38,975 nucleotides of DNA from Bacteroidales bacterium (lineage in GTDB: Bacteria > Bacteroidota > Bacteroidia > Bacteroidales > UBA932). The notes below the pieces were generated by a model that did no database searches, was not told the DNA's origin, and saw nothing but the letters and a program-made list of their open reading frames with translations. The translations under genes were made by a program, and so were the position numbers. Below are positions 8,140 through 16,039 of this stretch, piece by piece. Position 1 is the first letter of the stretch, and each line of letters opens with the position of its first letter. The stretch covers positions 1 to 38,975 of the forward strand of contig VSOK01000025.1 of NCBI GenBank assembly GCA_009774765.1, given 5' to 3'.

Positions 8140-8170
8140 AGCCCATTACGGCATTTTTCCGAAATGGGCT
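8140..8170 (-). ncRNA. Hairpin leader of the rpsF mRNA, candidate S6:S18-binding autoregulatory element
   Basis: On the minus strand AGCCCATT (8170-8163) and AATGGGCT (8147-8140) pair perfectly. Inside, CGG and CCG can pair around an A-rich loop, leaving single-base internal bulges. The promoter directly upstream places transcription start at the very foot of the stem. S6:S18 complexes are known to bind leader hairpins with an exposed CCG in rpsF mRNAs of other bacteria. Here a CCG is present in the 3' side of the inner loop (8150-8152 region). The identification is by position and motif, without a covariance search. Confidence 0.6.
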
Positions 8171-8171
8171 G

Positions 8172-8202
8172 CAAATATATGAAATATTTTTGATTATACA
8201 AA
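8172..8202 (-). promoter_or_regulatory. Promoter of the rpsF-rpsR-rplI operon
   Basis: On the minus strand TTTG (8202-8199) is followed after 19 bp by TATATTTG (8179-8172). This is an exact Bacteroidota -33/-7 promoter, the best in the window together with the repeat-borne ones. The -33 box lies only 2 bp after the pepD stop codon. Confidence 0.85.
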
Positions 8203-8204
8203 GC

Positions 8205-9686
8205 TTAGCGTACAGGAATATTCTCCAGAACCGCCTTCAGGAAATCCCAGCATCTGGCCACTGAAGGTATATTGGCACGCTCATCAGGTGAATGAGGACT
8301 CATAAGGGTAGGTCCGCATGAAACCATATCCCATTCAGGATATGTACCTCCAAGTATTCCGCACTCCAGACCGGCATGAATCGCCATCACGGCCGGCTCC
8401 TTGCCATACAGATTCCTGTAGACTTCCTTCATCGTATGCAGGATAGGTGAAGCATTGTTCGGAGCCCATCCGGAATATCCTCCGTCAAAAGAGACATCGA
8501 TCCCCGCAAGGGCAAATACACTTGCGATCTTTTCCGCCAAAGCATCTTTTGCTGAATCGACAGAGCTTCTGAGAAGAGTTTTCACAGAGAACTGCCCTTT
8601 TTCTATCCTTACCATAGCAAGATTGTTGGATGTCTCAACAAGGCCTTCCATCTCGCTGCTCATACGCTCCACTCCGTCCGGGCAGGCCAGAATGGCACGT
8701 ATAAACCTTACCGCAGTCTCTTCCTCCACATAACGGCAGTCATCGTGGCTGCATTCCTCGCCTTCGGCACATTCATAAGGACGGAATATACATTCGCAGT
8801 CAGGATCCGTACCGGCATATTCAGCCTTGATCGCCCCGAACACTTCAGCCACAATTGCCTCAGCCTCCGCAATCCTGTCTTCCTTTATATATAAGGTAGC
8901 AAAAGCCTCGCGCGGAATGGCATTACGCAAAGTACCTCCTTCCAAGTCGAGTAGCTTGACATCCGTACGAGTCATCAGCGCATAGATGACACGAGCCATC
9001 ACCTTGTTGGCATTTCCCCTGTAAAGGACAATGTCCATACCTGAATGTCCGCCTTTGAATCCTTTTACGGCAAGAGACCAGCAGGCATATCCTTCCGGTG
9101 CATCCTTTCGCTCATACTCAGCTGAAGCCGTCGCATCAAGACCTCCGGCACATCCGACATAGAGTTCACCCTCCGTCTCAGAGTCAAGATTAATAAGAAT
9201 TTCCCCGTTGAGCAATCCCGGCTTCAGTTCACGCGCTCCGGTCATACCAGTCTCCTCATCCATTGTCACAAGCACTTCAAGCGGTCCGTGCTTGATATCC
9301 CGGGATTGAAGCACAGCCATAGCCATAGCCACACCAAGACCGTTGTCGGCTCCAAGCGTAGTTCCTTTCGCCTTGACCCAATCCCCGTCAATCCAGGTCT
9401 GGATCGGATCCTTTTCAAAATCGTGCTCAGTATCCGCATTTTTCTGCGGAACCATATCGATATGGCCCTGAAGAATGACTCCCTTAAGGTTTTCCATACC
9501 AGGAGTTGCAGGCTTGCGGATTATCACATTGCCTATCTCATCCTTTATCGTCTCAAGTCCGAGGGATTTTCCGAACTCATACATATACTCAATCGCCTTT
9601 CCTTCCTTCTTGGACGGACGCGGAATCTGAGTCAGCGCATAGAAATTTGCCCATACTGACTCCGGTTTCAATTCTTTGATTGTCAT
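8205..9686 (-). CDS. pepD: Cytosolic non-specific dipeptidase (aminoacyl-histidine dipeptidase, M20C)
   Basis: A 493-residue M20-family zinc peptidase of the PepD type, hydrolysing dipeptides in the cytosol. The first metal site is in GHIDMVPQK (about residues 74-82), the bridging Asp region is TTLGADNGLGVAMA (about 113-126), and the catalytic Glu pair is in VTMDEETGMTGA (about 144-155). A lid or dimerisation domain occupies roughly residues 190-400. The C-terminal metal ligand region has AIHAGLECGIL. Length fits E. coli PepD. It is divergent from a POT peptide transporter gene, so the pair probably handles imported short peptides. Confidence 0.93.
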   Translation of the reverse strand: MTIKELKPESVWANFYALTQIPRPSKKEGKAIEYMYEFGKSLGLETIKDEIGNVIIRKPATPGMENLKGVILQGHIDMVPQKNADTEHDFEKDPIQTWIDGDWVKAKGTTLGADNGLGVAMAMAVLQSRDIKHGPLEVLVTMDEETGMTGARELKPGLLNGEILINLDSETEGELYVGCAGGLDATASAEYERKDAPEGYACWSLAVKGFKGGHSGMDIVLYRGNANKVMARVIYALMTRTDVKLLDLEGGTLRNAIPREAFATLYIKEDRIAEAEAIVAEVFGAIKAEYAGTDPDCECIFRPYECAEGEECSHDDCRYVEEETAVRFIRAILACPDGVERMSSEMEGLVETSNNLAMVRIEKGQFSVKTLLRSSVDSAKDALAEKIASVFALAGIDVSFDGGYSGWAPNNASPILHTMKEVYRNLYGKEPAVMAIHAGLECGILGGTYPEWDMVSCGPTLMSPHSPDERANIPSVARCWDFLKAVLENIPVR

Positions 9687-9740
9687 ATCTTCAGTTTTTA
9701 AGTTAATTCAAAGTATTCTTGAGCATAAGCTCACAATCAA

Positions 9741-9748
9741 CAAATATA
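9741..9748 (-). promoter_or_regulatory. Candidate -7 box for pepD
   Basis: The minus strand reads TATATTTG, matching TAnnTTTG, 54 bp upstream of the pepD start. A -33 TTTG is not evident at the expected distance. Confidence 0.5.
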
Positions 9749-9833
9749 CGAATTTTACCTGTCATTTCCGATACCCCAGGCAATAAAATCAGGAATAAGC
9801 GGCACACGCCGTAAGTCTATAATCATTTTTTAT

Positions 9834-9841
9834 TATCTTTG
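9834..9841 (+). promoter_or_regulatory. Candidate -7 box for the POT transporter gene
   Basis: TATCTTTG matches TAnnTTTG and lies 55 bp before the start codon. The -33 region is weak. Confidence 0.5.
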
Positions 9842-9896
9842 TCGGATAGCTTCATTGACTTAACTATTATAACAACTAATAAAAATCAACTGAATT

Positions 9897-11456
9897 ATGT
9901 TTAAAGGACATCCAAAAGGTCTTTTGGCAGCGGCACTCAGCAATATGGGCGAGCGTTTCGGCTATTACATTATGAACGCTGTCCTCGTTTTGTTCCTCTG
10001 TTCAAAATTCGGCCTGGCAGAAGGCCCGGCAGGAACCATCTACTCATTCTTTTATGCAGGCATCTACATTCTGAGTCTGGCAGGAGGTTACATAGCCGAC
10101 CGCACACAGAACTACAAAGGCACCATCAAGAGCGGTCTCATCGTCATGGCATCCGGATATGTGCTTCTGTCCATTCCGATTCTTGCAACGTCGGCAAACA
10201 TCAGCTGGCTTCTCCCGCTGACCTGTCTTGCGCTCTTCCTCATCGCATTCGGCAACGGTCTGTTCAAAGGCAACCTTCAGGCAATCGTAGGACAGATGTA
10301 TGACAACCTTGAGGCGGAAGCCGCCAAAAAAGGTCCACAGGCACTTGCGGAAGCCAAAAGCAAACGTGATTCCGGTTTCCAGATTTTCTATGTATTCATC
10401 AATGTCGGCGGTCTCATCGCTCCTTTCGTAGCTCCCCTGCTCCGTGAATGGTGGCTTGAATCCAACGGTATGATATACAATGCGCAGCTTCCTGCGCTAT
10501 GCCATGAGTTCATCAACAACGCATCAGGTATGGGTGCACAGGCTATGGAGAACCTGACTTCAATGATGACTGCCGCAGGCGGAAACATTGCAGATCTGGC
10601 AGGATCCTGCCAGAGGTACCTCCAGATATTCAACGAGGGTATCCACTATTCGTTCATAGCATCCGTGGCTGCTATGCTCATTTCACTGGTGATCTTCTTC
10701 ATCTCACAGAAGGAATTCCCTAACCCTGCAAAGAAAGAAGCCGTAAAAGGCATAGAATACACACCTCAGGAGAAAGCCGCTATGGCAAAAGAGATCAAGC
10801 AGCGTATGTACGCGCTCTTCGCAGTGCTTGCCATCGTAATCTTCTTCTGGTTCTCATTCCACCAGAACGGTATGTCGCTTTCATTCTTCGCACGTGACTT
10901 CGTTGATTCTTCCGCTGTGGCACCTGAAGTATGGCAGGCAATCAATCCGTTCTTCGTGATTGTCCTCACTCCTGTGATAATGGCACTTTTCGGCGCGCTT
11001 TCACGCAGAGGAAAAGAAATTTCGACCCCGAAAAAAATCGCCATAGGTATGTTCATCGCCGGTCTGGCATTCGTATTCCTTGCAATATTCTCTGCCGCCA
11101 ACGGTTATCCTTCAGCCAACGAATACAAAGAGCTTCCTATAGCGGAGCAGACAGCCGGCAAGGCTCACTGGTGGGTACTGATAGTAACATATTTCTTCCT
11201 CACAGTCGCAGAGCTGTTCATATCTCCTCTCGGACTGTCATTTGTCTCAAAGGTCGCACCTAAACACCTTCTCGGTCTTTGCCAGGGACTCTGGCTCGGA
11301 GCGACGGCAATAGGCAACCTTCTCCTGTGGATAGGACCTCTTATGTACAACGCATGGCCGCTGTGGCAATGCTGGACTGTCTTCGCCGTGGTATGCGGAA
11401 TATCGATGGGAGTCATGCTCGGTATGGTAAAATGGCTTGAAAAGGTTACAAAATAG
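9897..11456 (+). CDS. POT/PTR-family proton-dependent peptide transporter
   Basis: A 519-residue MFS protein of the proton-dependent oligopeptide transporter family with about 12-14 membrane segments. The first helix has GERFGYYIMNAVLVLFL, the family's ERF-x-YY signature. The PTR2-type segment GGYIADRTQNYKGTIKSG (about residues 62-79) and FGNGLFKGNLQAIVGQMY (about 117-134) follow. The usual E-x-x-E-R proton-coupling motif reads N-M-G-E-R, so its first Glu is replaced by Asn. It probably imports di- and tripeptides across the inner membrane. It lies divergent from pepD and ends at a bidirectional terminator. The substrate range is inferred from family and context. Confidence 0.85.
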   Translation: MFKGHPKGLLAAALSNMGERFGYYIMNAVLVLFLCSKFGLAEGPAGTIYSFFYAGIYILSLAGGYIADRTQNYKGTIKSGLIVMASGYVLLSIPILATSANISWLLPLTCLALFLIAFGNGLFKGNLQAIVGQMYDNLEAEAAKKGPQALAEAKSKRDSGFQIFYVFINVGGLIAPFVAPLLREWWLESNGMIYNAQLPALCHEFINNASGMGAQAMENLTSMMTAAGGNIADLAGSCQRYLQIFNEGIHYSFIASVAAMLISLVIFFISQKEFPNPAKKEAVKGIEYTPQEKAAMAKEIKQRMYALFAVLAIVIFFWFSFHQNGMSLSFFARDFVDSSAVAPEVWQAINPFFVIVLTPVIMALFGALSRRGKEISTPKKIAIGMFIAGLAFVFLAIFSAANGYPSANEYKELPIAEQTAGKAHWWVLIVTYFFLTVAELFISPLGLSFVSKVAPKHLLGLCQGLWLGATAIGNLLLWIGPLMYNAWPLWQCWTVFAVVCGISMGVMLGMVKWLEKVTK

Positions 11457-11460
11457 CACA

Positions 11461-11502
11461 AAAAATCCCCGGGAGCTTTTCACAGACTCACCGGGGATTT
11501 TT
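11461..11502. terminator. Bidirectional rho-independent terminator
   Basis: AAAAATCCCCGG (11461-11472) and CCGGGGATTTTT (11491-11502) form a perfect 12-bp stem with an 18-base loop, A-rich on one side and T-rich on the other. It serves the POT transporter on the plus strand and the DUF4831 operon on the minus strand. Confidence 0.9.
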
Positions 11503-11516
11503 GTATCTTGACCAGT

Positions 11517-12569
11517 CTATTTCACTTTGACATTGAAAGGGAAAGTGCAGTCGATACCATACTGGTAAACCGGAACTCGGCTCTGCAGAAGCATATTTCC
11601 ACCGTCCATAAGCTTGACAGTACATACTGCAGGGATCCTGTAAACAGCGGACTGTACTTTGGACTCTTTCCTTTTCCTGCCGTCATCTTCCGGCAAGGAT
11701 ATCTCCTGAGGGACAATCTCCAGCACTACAGGCTTCCCTGAGACATTGTCGGCAGGAAGCAGACCTGCGGTATCAGAAATCCTGAATGCAATATACATCT
11801 TCTTGTCCTTTTCCGGCACGACTTCAAATTTGACTTTCTGCTGGGAATATTCAGAATACCCTGTAAACATGGTCATATATTCTTTTTCGAGCCTAGCAAT
11901 CTCTTCAACGGCAGCCCCCATAGCCTCTCCGCTATATGTCGCATCCGTATCTCCGGTTATAATCTGTATCCTTTTCCTGCGCAGGTCAAAAATAAGGGAT
12001 GCGGTCTCAGCGGCTTTCTTCTCCAATGTCTTTGCAACCATGATATTCTGCTGTACAGCGACACGGCTATATTCAGACTCCCCTTTCACATTATGATAAA
12101 GGACAGCTGATTCGGATGACACATTCGAGATAAGCCCGTCTTCCGAGAAATTACCTTTAGCGTCCGCAGGGAAACGCCATACGGATTCCGCACCAAGGTT
12201 GTCATTGGCAGCCGAAACCAGTCCGCAGGAAGTAAGTTTCAGAAAAGACGCATCAACAGAAGCACTTCCCACATCAAGAAGATAACGGCTGCTCTGGTCA
12301 GCCTCTATGGACGACGTCATCTTTACGCCTGACAGAGTACAGGACGCCTCATCTTTCTGACGCACATCTATTCCAAGATATTTCTGTGCAAACCTGGCAT
12401 AAGGTCCGGCGTGGAATGTCTCCTTCACCGCCTCGACCTCAAAAGACAAAGACGTGGAAGGCAGGCAATAGGAAATAGTTCCGGCAGGCTCTGCCGTCTG
12501 ATTTTCCTGGGCTCCGGCCGCAAACGGCAGAAAGGATGCACACAATGCTATAATCAATGTTTTTTTCAT
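11517..12569 (-). CDS. DUF4831 family exported protein
   Basis: A 350-residue protein with a signal peptide (MKKTLIIALCASFLPFAAGA, cleavage near GAQ). The mature part begins with the DUF4831 pattern ISYCLPSTSLSFEVEAVKE and contains GPYARFAQKYLGI (about residues 55-67). It ends in a beta-rich region, with VYRIPAVCTVKL and VYQYG near the end. DUF4831 is a Bacteroidota family of unknown function. It is the last gene of a minus-strand group with an LpxL-like acyltransferase and a nucleoside phosphorylase, 25 bp after the former, and is followed by the bidirectional terminator. I cannot assign a role. Confidence 0.85.
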   Translation of the reverse strand: MKKTLIIALCASFLPFAAGAQENQTAEPAGTISYCLPSTSLSFEVEAVKETFHAGPYARFAQKYLGIDVRQKDEASCTLSGVKMTSSIEADQSSRYLLDVGSASVDASFLKLTSCGLVSAANDNLGAESVWRFPADAKGNFSEDGLISNVSSESAVLYHNVKGESEYSRVAVQQNIMVAKTLEKKAAETASLIFDLRRKRIQIITGDTDATYSGEAMGAAVEEIARLEKEYMTMFTGYSEYSQQKVKFEVVPEKDKKMYIAFRISDTAGLLPADNVSGKPVVLEIVPQEISLPEDDGRKRKESKVQSAVYRIPAVCTVKLMDGGNMLLQSRVPVYQYGIDCTFPFNVKVK

Positions 12570-12594
12570 AACACTACAATTTATTATGATACAA

Positions 12595-13491
12595 TTATTT
12601 CCATCTCTTGTGACTCCAAAGCCAGTTGGCCGGGGTCTCTATGATCTCCTCCTCAAGAAGTTCATAATATCTTCTGAGAAGATCATCCTGTGACATCTGC
12701 GAAGCATCGTCACAGATCTTGACATATTCAATACGGTAATGCCCTCTGCCCGTCCTGACATATTTCATATATACGGCGGCAAACCCGAGCCTCTGGGCAA
12801 GACCTATTCCTCCGAGCATTCCTTTGGTCCTCTGGTTCAGAAACAGACCTACATCGTGTGCGACCTCATAAGGGAACTGGTCCATTGCCATGTGGTACAG
12901 ATTCTTCTCCTGACGGTGCCTTATACAGAAACGCAGGATTGAAGATGATTCAACAAGTCCATTGAACCCAGGCATAGGGGCTATCCTGTTGCGGTACAAT
13001 ATTTCATTCCACAAATGGTTTCTGAGTTCCTTGTAGACAACGAATGTATTGTCTCCAGTAAAAGGGGAATGTACGGAATCATCATAATTATAGGCCATAA
13101 GACCGCCGAGAAGCTCCCAGTTTCCACAATGCGAATAAAACACTGCCACGCTCGGGGACTTCCTGTACAGTTCATCGATGACCTCCACATTGGCCATTTC
13201 CACTATACGGGCTTTCCGGACTCTCTTCAGATCACATCCGCCGAACCATATTGCCTCAACAATGATTTCAGCCATATGAACATAGAAATCGTGGGCGATC
13301 TGTTTCAGTTCACCCGGCTGAAGCCCCGGAAAAGACCGTGCAAGATTCGTATATACCACGGCCTGACGGTAACATATCACCTTTTCAAGGAAGAATGCAA
13401 TGATATCCGCAAAAAAGTAATGGACTTTCAAGGGAAACATTGCAAAAAGGCGCATTATGCCGTGTATTGCTGACGCTTTTATATTTTTCAT
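12595..13491 (-). CDS. LpxL/HtrB-like lipid A or lysophospholipid acyltransferase
   Basis: A 298-residue member of the lipid A biosynthesis acyltransferase family. The N-terminus has an amphipathic or membrane-associated segment (MRLFAMFPLKVHYFFADIIAFF). The catalytic H-x4-E motif is HCGNWE near residues 120-125, followed by the second block, NGLVESSSILRF, and an FPYEVAHDVGLFLNQ-like block around residue 220. The family adds secondary acyl chains to lipid A or other lipids at the inner membrane, from acyl-ACP. The acceptor is not determined here. The gene ends with LWSHKRWK, a usual ending in this family. It lies between a nucleoside phosphorylase gene (21 bp upstream) and the DUF4831 gene (25 bp downstream). 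Confidence 0.88.
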   Translation of the reverse strand: MKNIKASAIHGIMRLFAMFPLKVHYFFADIIAFFLEKVICYRQAVVYTNLARSFPGLQPGELKQIAHDFYVHMAEIIVEAIWFGGCDLKRVRKARIVEMANVEVIDELYRKSPSVAVFYSHCGNWELLGGLMAYNYDDSVHSPFTGDNTFVVYKELRNHLWNEILYRNRIAPMPGFNGLVESSSILRFCIRHRQEKNLYHMAMDQFPYEVAHDVGLFLNQRTKGMLGGIGLAQRLGFAAVYMKYVRTGRGHYRIEYVKICDDASQMSQDDLLRRYYELLEEEIIETPANWLWSHKRWK

Positions 13492-13512
13492 AGCCAGGAA
13501 TCCGGATGTCTT

Positions 13513-14379
13513 CTATGCAAGCCTGTCAAGGACAAGCTCCACAAGTTTTCTGACCTGGGATTTATAGTCCGGATTGCTGCTCTTCAGATGCCTGTTGGCA
13601 ATTATGCAGCATACCGTACCCGCATTATGACCAAGATGTGCCGCAATTCCGGCAATCGCCGAGCCTTCCATCTCGAAGTTCGTCACACGCCACTCTCCAT
13701 ATCGGAAAGATTCAAACGAATTCACCATATCAGGCATAGCCAGCGGCATTCTCAAAACCCTTCCCTGAGGTCCATAGAAACCGGAAGCGGCAATTGTCAT
13801 TCCTTTGATCGTACAGTCAGCGAACCTGTCTATCATCTTCTGCCCGGCCTTGACAAAATAAGGATCCGGAAGATGCCTGTCCCAGCCGACGTGCTCTTTG
13901 AAAGCATCCTCTATGCCCGGCATAGCTATCCTGTCCCTGTCAGCATACCAGTTGAGAAGGCCGTCACATCCTACGGAAACGTGCGAAAACACGAAAGAGC
14001 CCAAAGGTATGTCCGGCTGGATAGCTCCGGAAGTGCCAATCCTGATAATATTGAGAGAACGTTTTTCCTCCCTGATTTCACGTGTTTCAAAATCGATGTT
14101 CGCAAGCGCGTCCAGCTCGTTCATGACGATGTCGATATTGTCCGTGCCGATACCGGTCGATATGACCGTCATCCTCGTGCCCTTGTAAGTTCCGGTCACG
14201 GACACGAATTCACGCGACTGGTGGCGGAACTCCCTGTCCTCGAAATATTCCGAAACCATATCCACCCTGCCGGGGTCCCCGACAAGTATGACATTGTCCG
14301 CAAGCTCTTCCGGTCTCAGGTGAAGATGAAACACCGAGCCGTCCGGATTGATTATAAGTTCTGATTCTGCTATTCTCAT
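13513..14379 (-). CDS. Nucleoside phosphorylase (PNP/UDP phosphorylase family)
   Basis: A 288-residue nucleoside phosphorylase of the NP-I family, splitting a nucleoside with phosphate in the cytosol. It has the phosphate-binding loop VILVGDPGRVDMV (about residues 28-40), then STGIGTDNIDIVMNEL (about 71-86), RIGTSGAIQPDIPLG (about 112-126), and the substrate Glu motif FEMEGSAIAGIAAHLG (about 234-249). These features suggest uridine phosphorylase-like or purine phosphorylase-like activity; base preference cannot be told. An in-frame extension of 39 residues exists upstream, but the promoter box at 14452-14459 and the family N-terminus favour the ATG at 14379. It heads the minus-strand group with the LpxL-like and DUF4831 genes. 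Confidence 0.88.
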   Translation of the reverse strand: MRIAESELIINPDGSVFHLHLRPEELADNVILVGDPGRVDMVSEYFEDREFRHQSREFVSVTGTYKGTRMTVISTGIGTDNIDIVMNELDALANIDFETREIREEKRSLNIIRIGTSGAIQPDIPLGSFVFSHVSVGCDGLLNWYADRDRIAMPGIEDAFKEHVGWDRHLPDPYFVKAGQKMIDRFADCTIKGMTIAASGFYGPQGRVLRMPLAMPDMVNSFESFRYGEWRVTNFEMEGSAIAGIAAHLGHNAGTVCCIIANRHLKSSNPDYKSQVRKLVELVLDRLA

Positions 14380-14451
14380 TTCAATGATTTTTAATATATT
14401 ATACTTCCGACCACCTTTCAATTCGCACGTGGTCCCTATGCAAGCAACTTT

Positions 14452-14459
14452 CAAATATA
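14452..14459 (-). promoter_or_regulatory. Candidate -7 box for the nucleoside phosphorylase operon
   Basis: The minus strand reads TATATTTG, a consensus -7 box, 72 bp upstream of the start. Its -33 position would overlap the -7 box of the divergent DUF4293 gene at 14481-14488. Confidence 0.55.
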
Positions 14460-14480
14460 GTTTTTTCTGATGATTTTTCC

Positions 14481-14488
14481 TACTTTTG
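14481..14488 (+). promoter_or_regulatory. Candidate -7 box for the DUF4293 gene
   Basis: TACTTTTG matches TAnnTTTG and lies 27 bp before the ATG at 14516. It excludes the earlier in-frame TTG at 14486 as the start. Confidence 0.6.
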
Positions 14489-14515
14489 TACTCCAATATA
14501 AAAAATCAAGAGCTT

Positions 14516-14947
14516 ATGTGGCAAAGAATACAGACATTATACCTTGCAATAGCGACAGTCCTTACCGGCTCGCTTTTTTTCTGCAATTTTGCGACCATAC
14601 TCGGCCCCGGAGGTGAAAGCGTGGATGTGAAATACTATGAAAAACTTCCCTATCTGATATTTCTCATATCGCTGTTTACGGCAAATGCGATCGCGCTCCT
14701 GTCATTCAGGACCAGAATCCTCCAGATGCGCGTAAGCATATTGGCGGCCCTGCTTCTGACAGGATTCCAGATATGGCTCGGAGTGGACTTTTTCCGGCAC
14801 AGGAATGAAATGATATTCTCATTTACAGCCGTATTCCCTATAGTGGCAGCGATACTTGATGTATTGGCGGCAAGAAACATAGCCCTTGACGAGGCTATGG
14901 TGCAGTCGGCATCAAGGCTCCGCGGAAGCAGAAGGAAGAAAAAATAA
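14516..14947 (+). CDS. DUF4293 family membrane protein
   Basis: A 143-residue protein with four hydrophobic segments, about residues 8-26, 42-60, 68-86 and 96-116. The N-terminus MWQRIQTLYLAIATVLTG is the recognisable DUF4293 start. The C-terminus is basic (RLRGSRRKKK), so it probably lies in the cytosol. DUF4293 is found in Bacteroidota and has no known function. The gene stands alone between divergent and convergent neighbours, and its stop codon is only 5 bp from that of the LytTR gene. Confidence 0.85.
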   Translation: MWQRIQTLYLAIATVLTGSLFFCNFATILGPGGESVDVKYYEKLPYLIFLISLFTANAIALLSFRTRILQMRVSILAALLLTGFQIWLGVDFFRHRNEMIFSFTAVFPIVAAILDVLAARNIALDEAMVQSASRLRGSRRKKK

Positions 14948-14952
14948 CAGGA

Positions 14953-15861
14953 CTAATTCTCTTCCTCAGCCTCATCTTCCTGGGACGGCTGCACCGGAGC
15001 GATACCGGCTCCCGAGAAATGGTTGATGACATTGGCGAGATATGTCCTTGTGATTGCGATAGGAGGTATCGCCTCATTGTCAAGATCAATGAAATATCCG
15101 TCAGCCTCCTTCCTCAGGACCTTGACTTTCTTCGTATTGACAATATATTTCCTGTGGCAGCGAAGGAGGGAGCTGTCTTTGAAGCTGTCTTCTATGGTCT
15201 TGAGACGGCTGCGCAGCATATACATCTTCAATTTACCTTTGCTGTCGGTATACCAGACGTTTATATAATTGTCATCCGATTCTATATAATAAAGATTCGA
15301 TGACTTGAGCGATAGCTTCAAGGCACCGTTGGTGTCAAAAAGGGTTATCTGGCTTTCATCGGTATGGGAAGGTTCCTCTTCCGTGACCACGCCGGTGGAA
15401 TTCATCAGACGGATCGTCCTGTTCTTGTCCGCCAGCGCGAAATACATCCCGGAAATGATCTCAGGAATGATAAGGGCGATAGTACCGTAAAGCAGGGCTT
15501 TGCTGAATATCATCAGCATAGACATATTGACAGGCTTCTGAACGTCAATCGTGACAAACGTATAAAAGGCGCATATCATGACAACTTCCGCAATGCACCA
15601 TAGCACATATACGAGATAGGTCATCTGGAACCATTTTTTTGTATTGTACATCAGTATCCTGCTGGCTATCATTATCAGAATGGATATTGAAATGAATCCG
15701 GCCGTGAAAAGGAAGAACACGGAATCTCCAAGCCTGAACCAGGCCGTATCCGAAAACGGTATGTATATGTTCAGAAACACTATTGCAAACAGTACAGAAA
15801 ACGTCACCGTACCAAGCAACTGATATTTCCCGAGAAAATAATCGGGCAGTTTATTGTTCAT
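14953..15861 (-). CDS. Membrane-anchored LytTR-family transcriptional regulator
   Basis: A 302-residue protein with an N-terminal membrane region and a C-terminal LytTR DNA-binding domain. Four hydrophobic segments lie at about residues 13-32, 43-64, 78-100 and 108-133. The LytTR domain, about residues 185-285, shows YYIESDDNYINVWY, the MYMLRSRLKTIEDSF block and LLRCHRKYIVNTKKVKVL. There is no receiver domain, so it is not a classic response regulator. The signal may be sensed in the membrane. The C-terminal tail is acidic (EDEAEEEN). A longer reading frame starts at 15912, but the promoter at 15882-15913 supports the ATG at 15861. It is divergent from the fabH-fabK-fabF-fabZ cluster, so control of lipid synthesis is possible but unproven. 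Confidence 0.85.
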   Translation of the reverse strand: MNNKLPDYFLGKYQLLGTVTFSVLFAIVFLNIYIPFSDTAWFRLGDSVFFLFTAGFISISILIMIASRILMYNTKKWFQMTYLVYVLWCIAEVVMICAFYTFVTIDVQKPVNMSMLMIFSKALLYGTIALIIPEIISGMYFALADKNRTIRLMNSTGVVTEEEPSHTDESQITLFDTNGALKLSLKSSNLYYIESDDNYINVWYTDSKGKLKMYMLRSRLKTIEDSFKDSSLLRCHRKYIVNTKKVKVLRKEADGYFIDLDNEAIPPIAITRTYLANVINHFSGAGIAPVQPSQEDEAEEEN

Positions 15862-15881
15862 AATCGCGTCACATTTGACCA

Positions 15882-15913
15882 CAAAGTTACTAAATTTTAC
15901 CGCAAATATCAAA
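15882..15913 (-). promoter_or_regulatory. Promoter of the LytTR regulator gene
   Basis: On the minus strand TTTG (15913-15910) is followed after 20 bp by TAACTTTG (15889-15882). The predicted transcript starts about 17 bases before the ATG at 15861. Confidence 0.7.
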
Positions 15914-15926
15914 AACTCGCCACTAA

Positions 15927-15943
15927 TACGGGCATTTCCCGTA
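15927..15943. promoter_or_regulatory. Inverted repeat between the LytTR gene and fabH
   Basis: TACGGG and CCCGTA are perfect 6-bp arms around a 5-base spacer. The site is 14 bp upstream of the LytTR -33 box and about 61 bp upstream of the fabH -7 box. It could be an operator for either gene. LytTR proteins usually bind direct repeats, so the binder need not be the neighbour. Confidence 0.35.
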
Positions 15944-16003
15944 ATTCAGCGAATAAAATCCCGTTTATTGCCACAAATATTTTCTAAAGAGAAAAAGCAG
16001 AAT

Positions 16004-16011
16004 TACTTTTG
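16004..16011 (+). promoter_or_regulatory. Candidate -7 box for fabH
   Basis: TACTTTTG matches TAnnTTTG, 28 bp before the fabH ATG at 16040. The -33 region is poorly conserved. Confidence 0.55.
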
Positions 16012-16039
16012 TCCCGTTTTTTATAAATACTATGCTAAT

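Noticed and set aside
13588..14364. Long open frame of 258 codons on the plus strand
   Set aside because: It lies entirely opposite the well-supported nucleoside phosphorylase gene, shows no family features, and has no promoter of its own.
15854..16039. N-terminal extension of FabH by 62 residues
   Set aside because: It overlaps the divergent LytTR gene start and both promoters, and is not part of the KAS III family.
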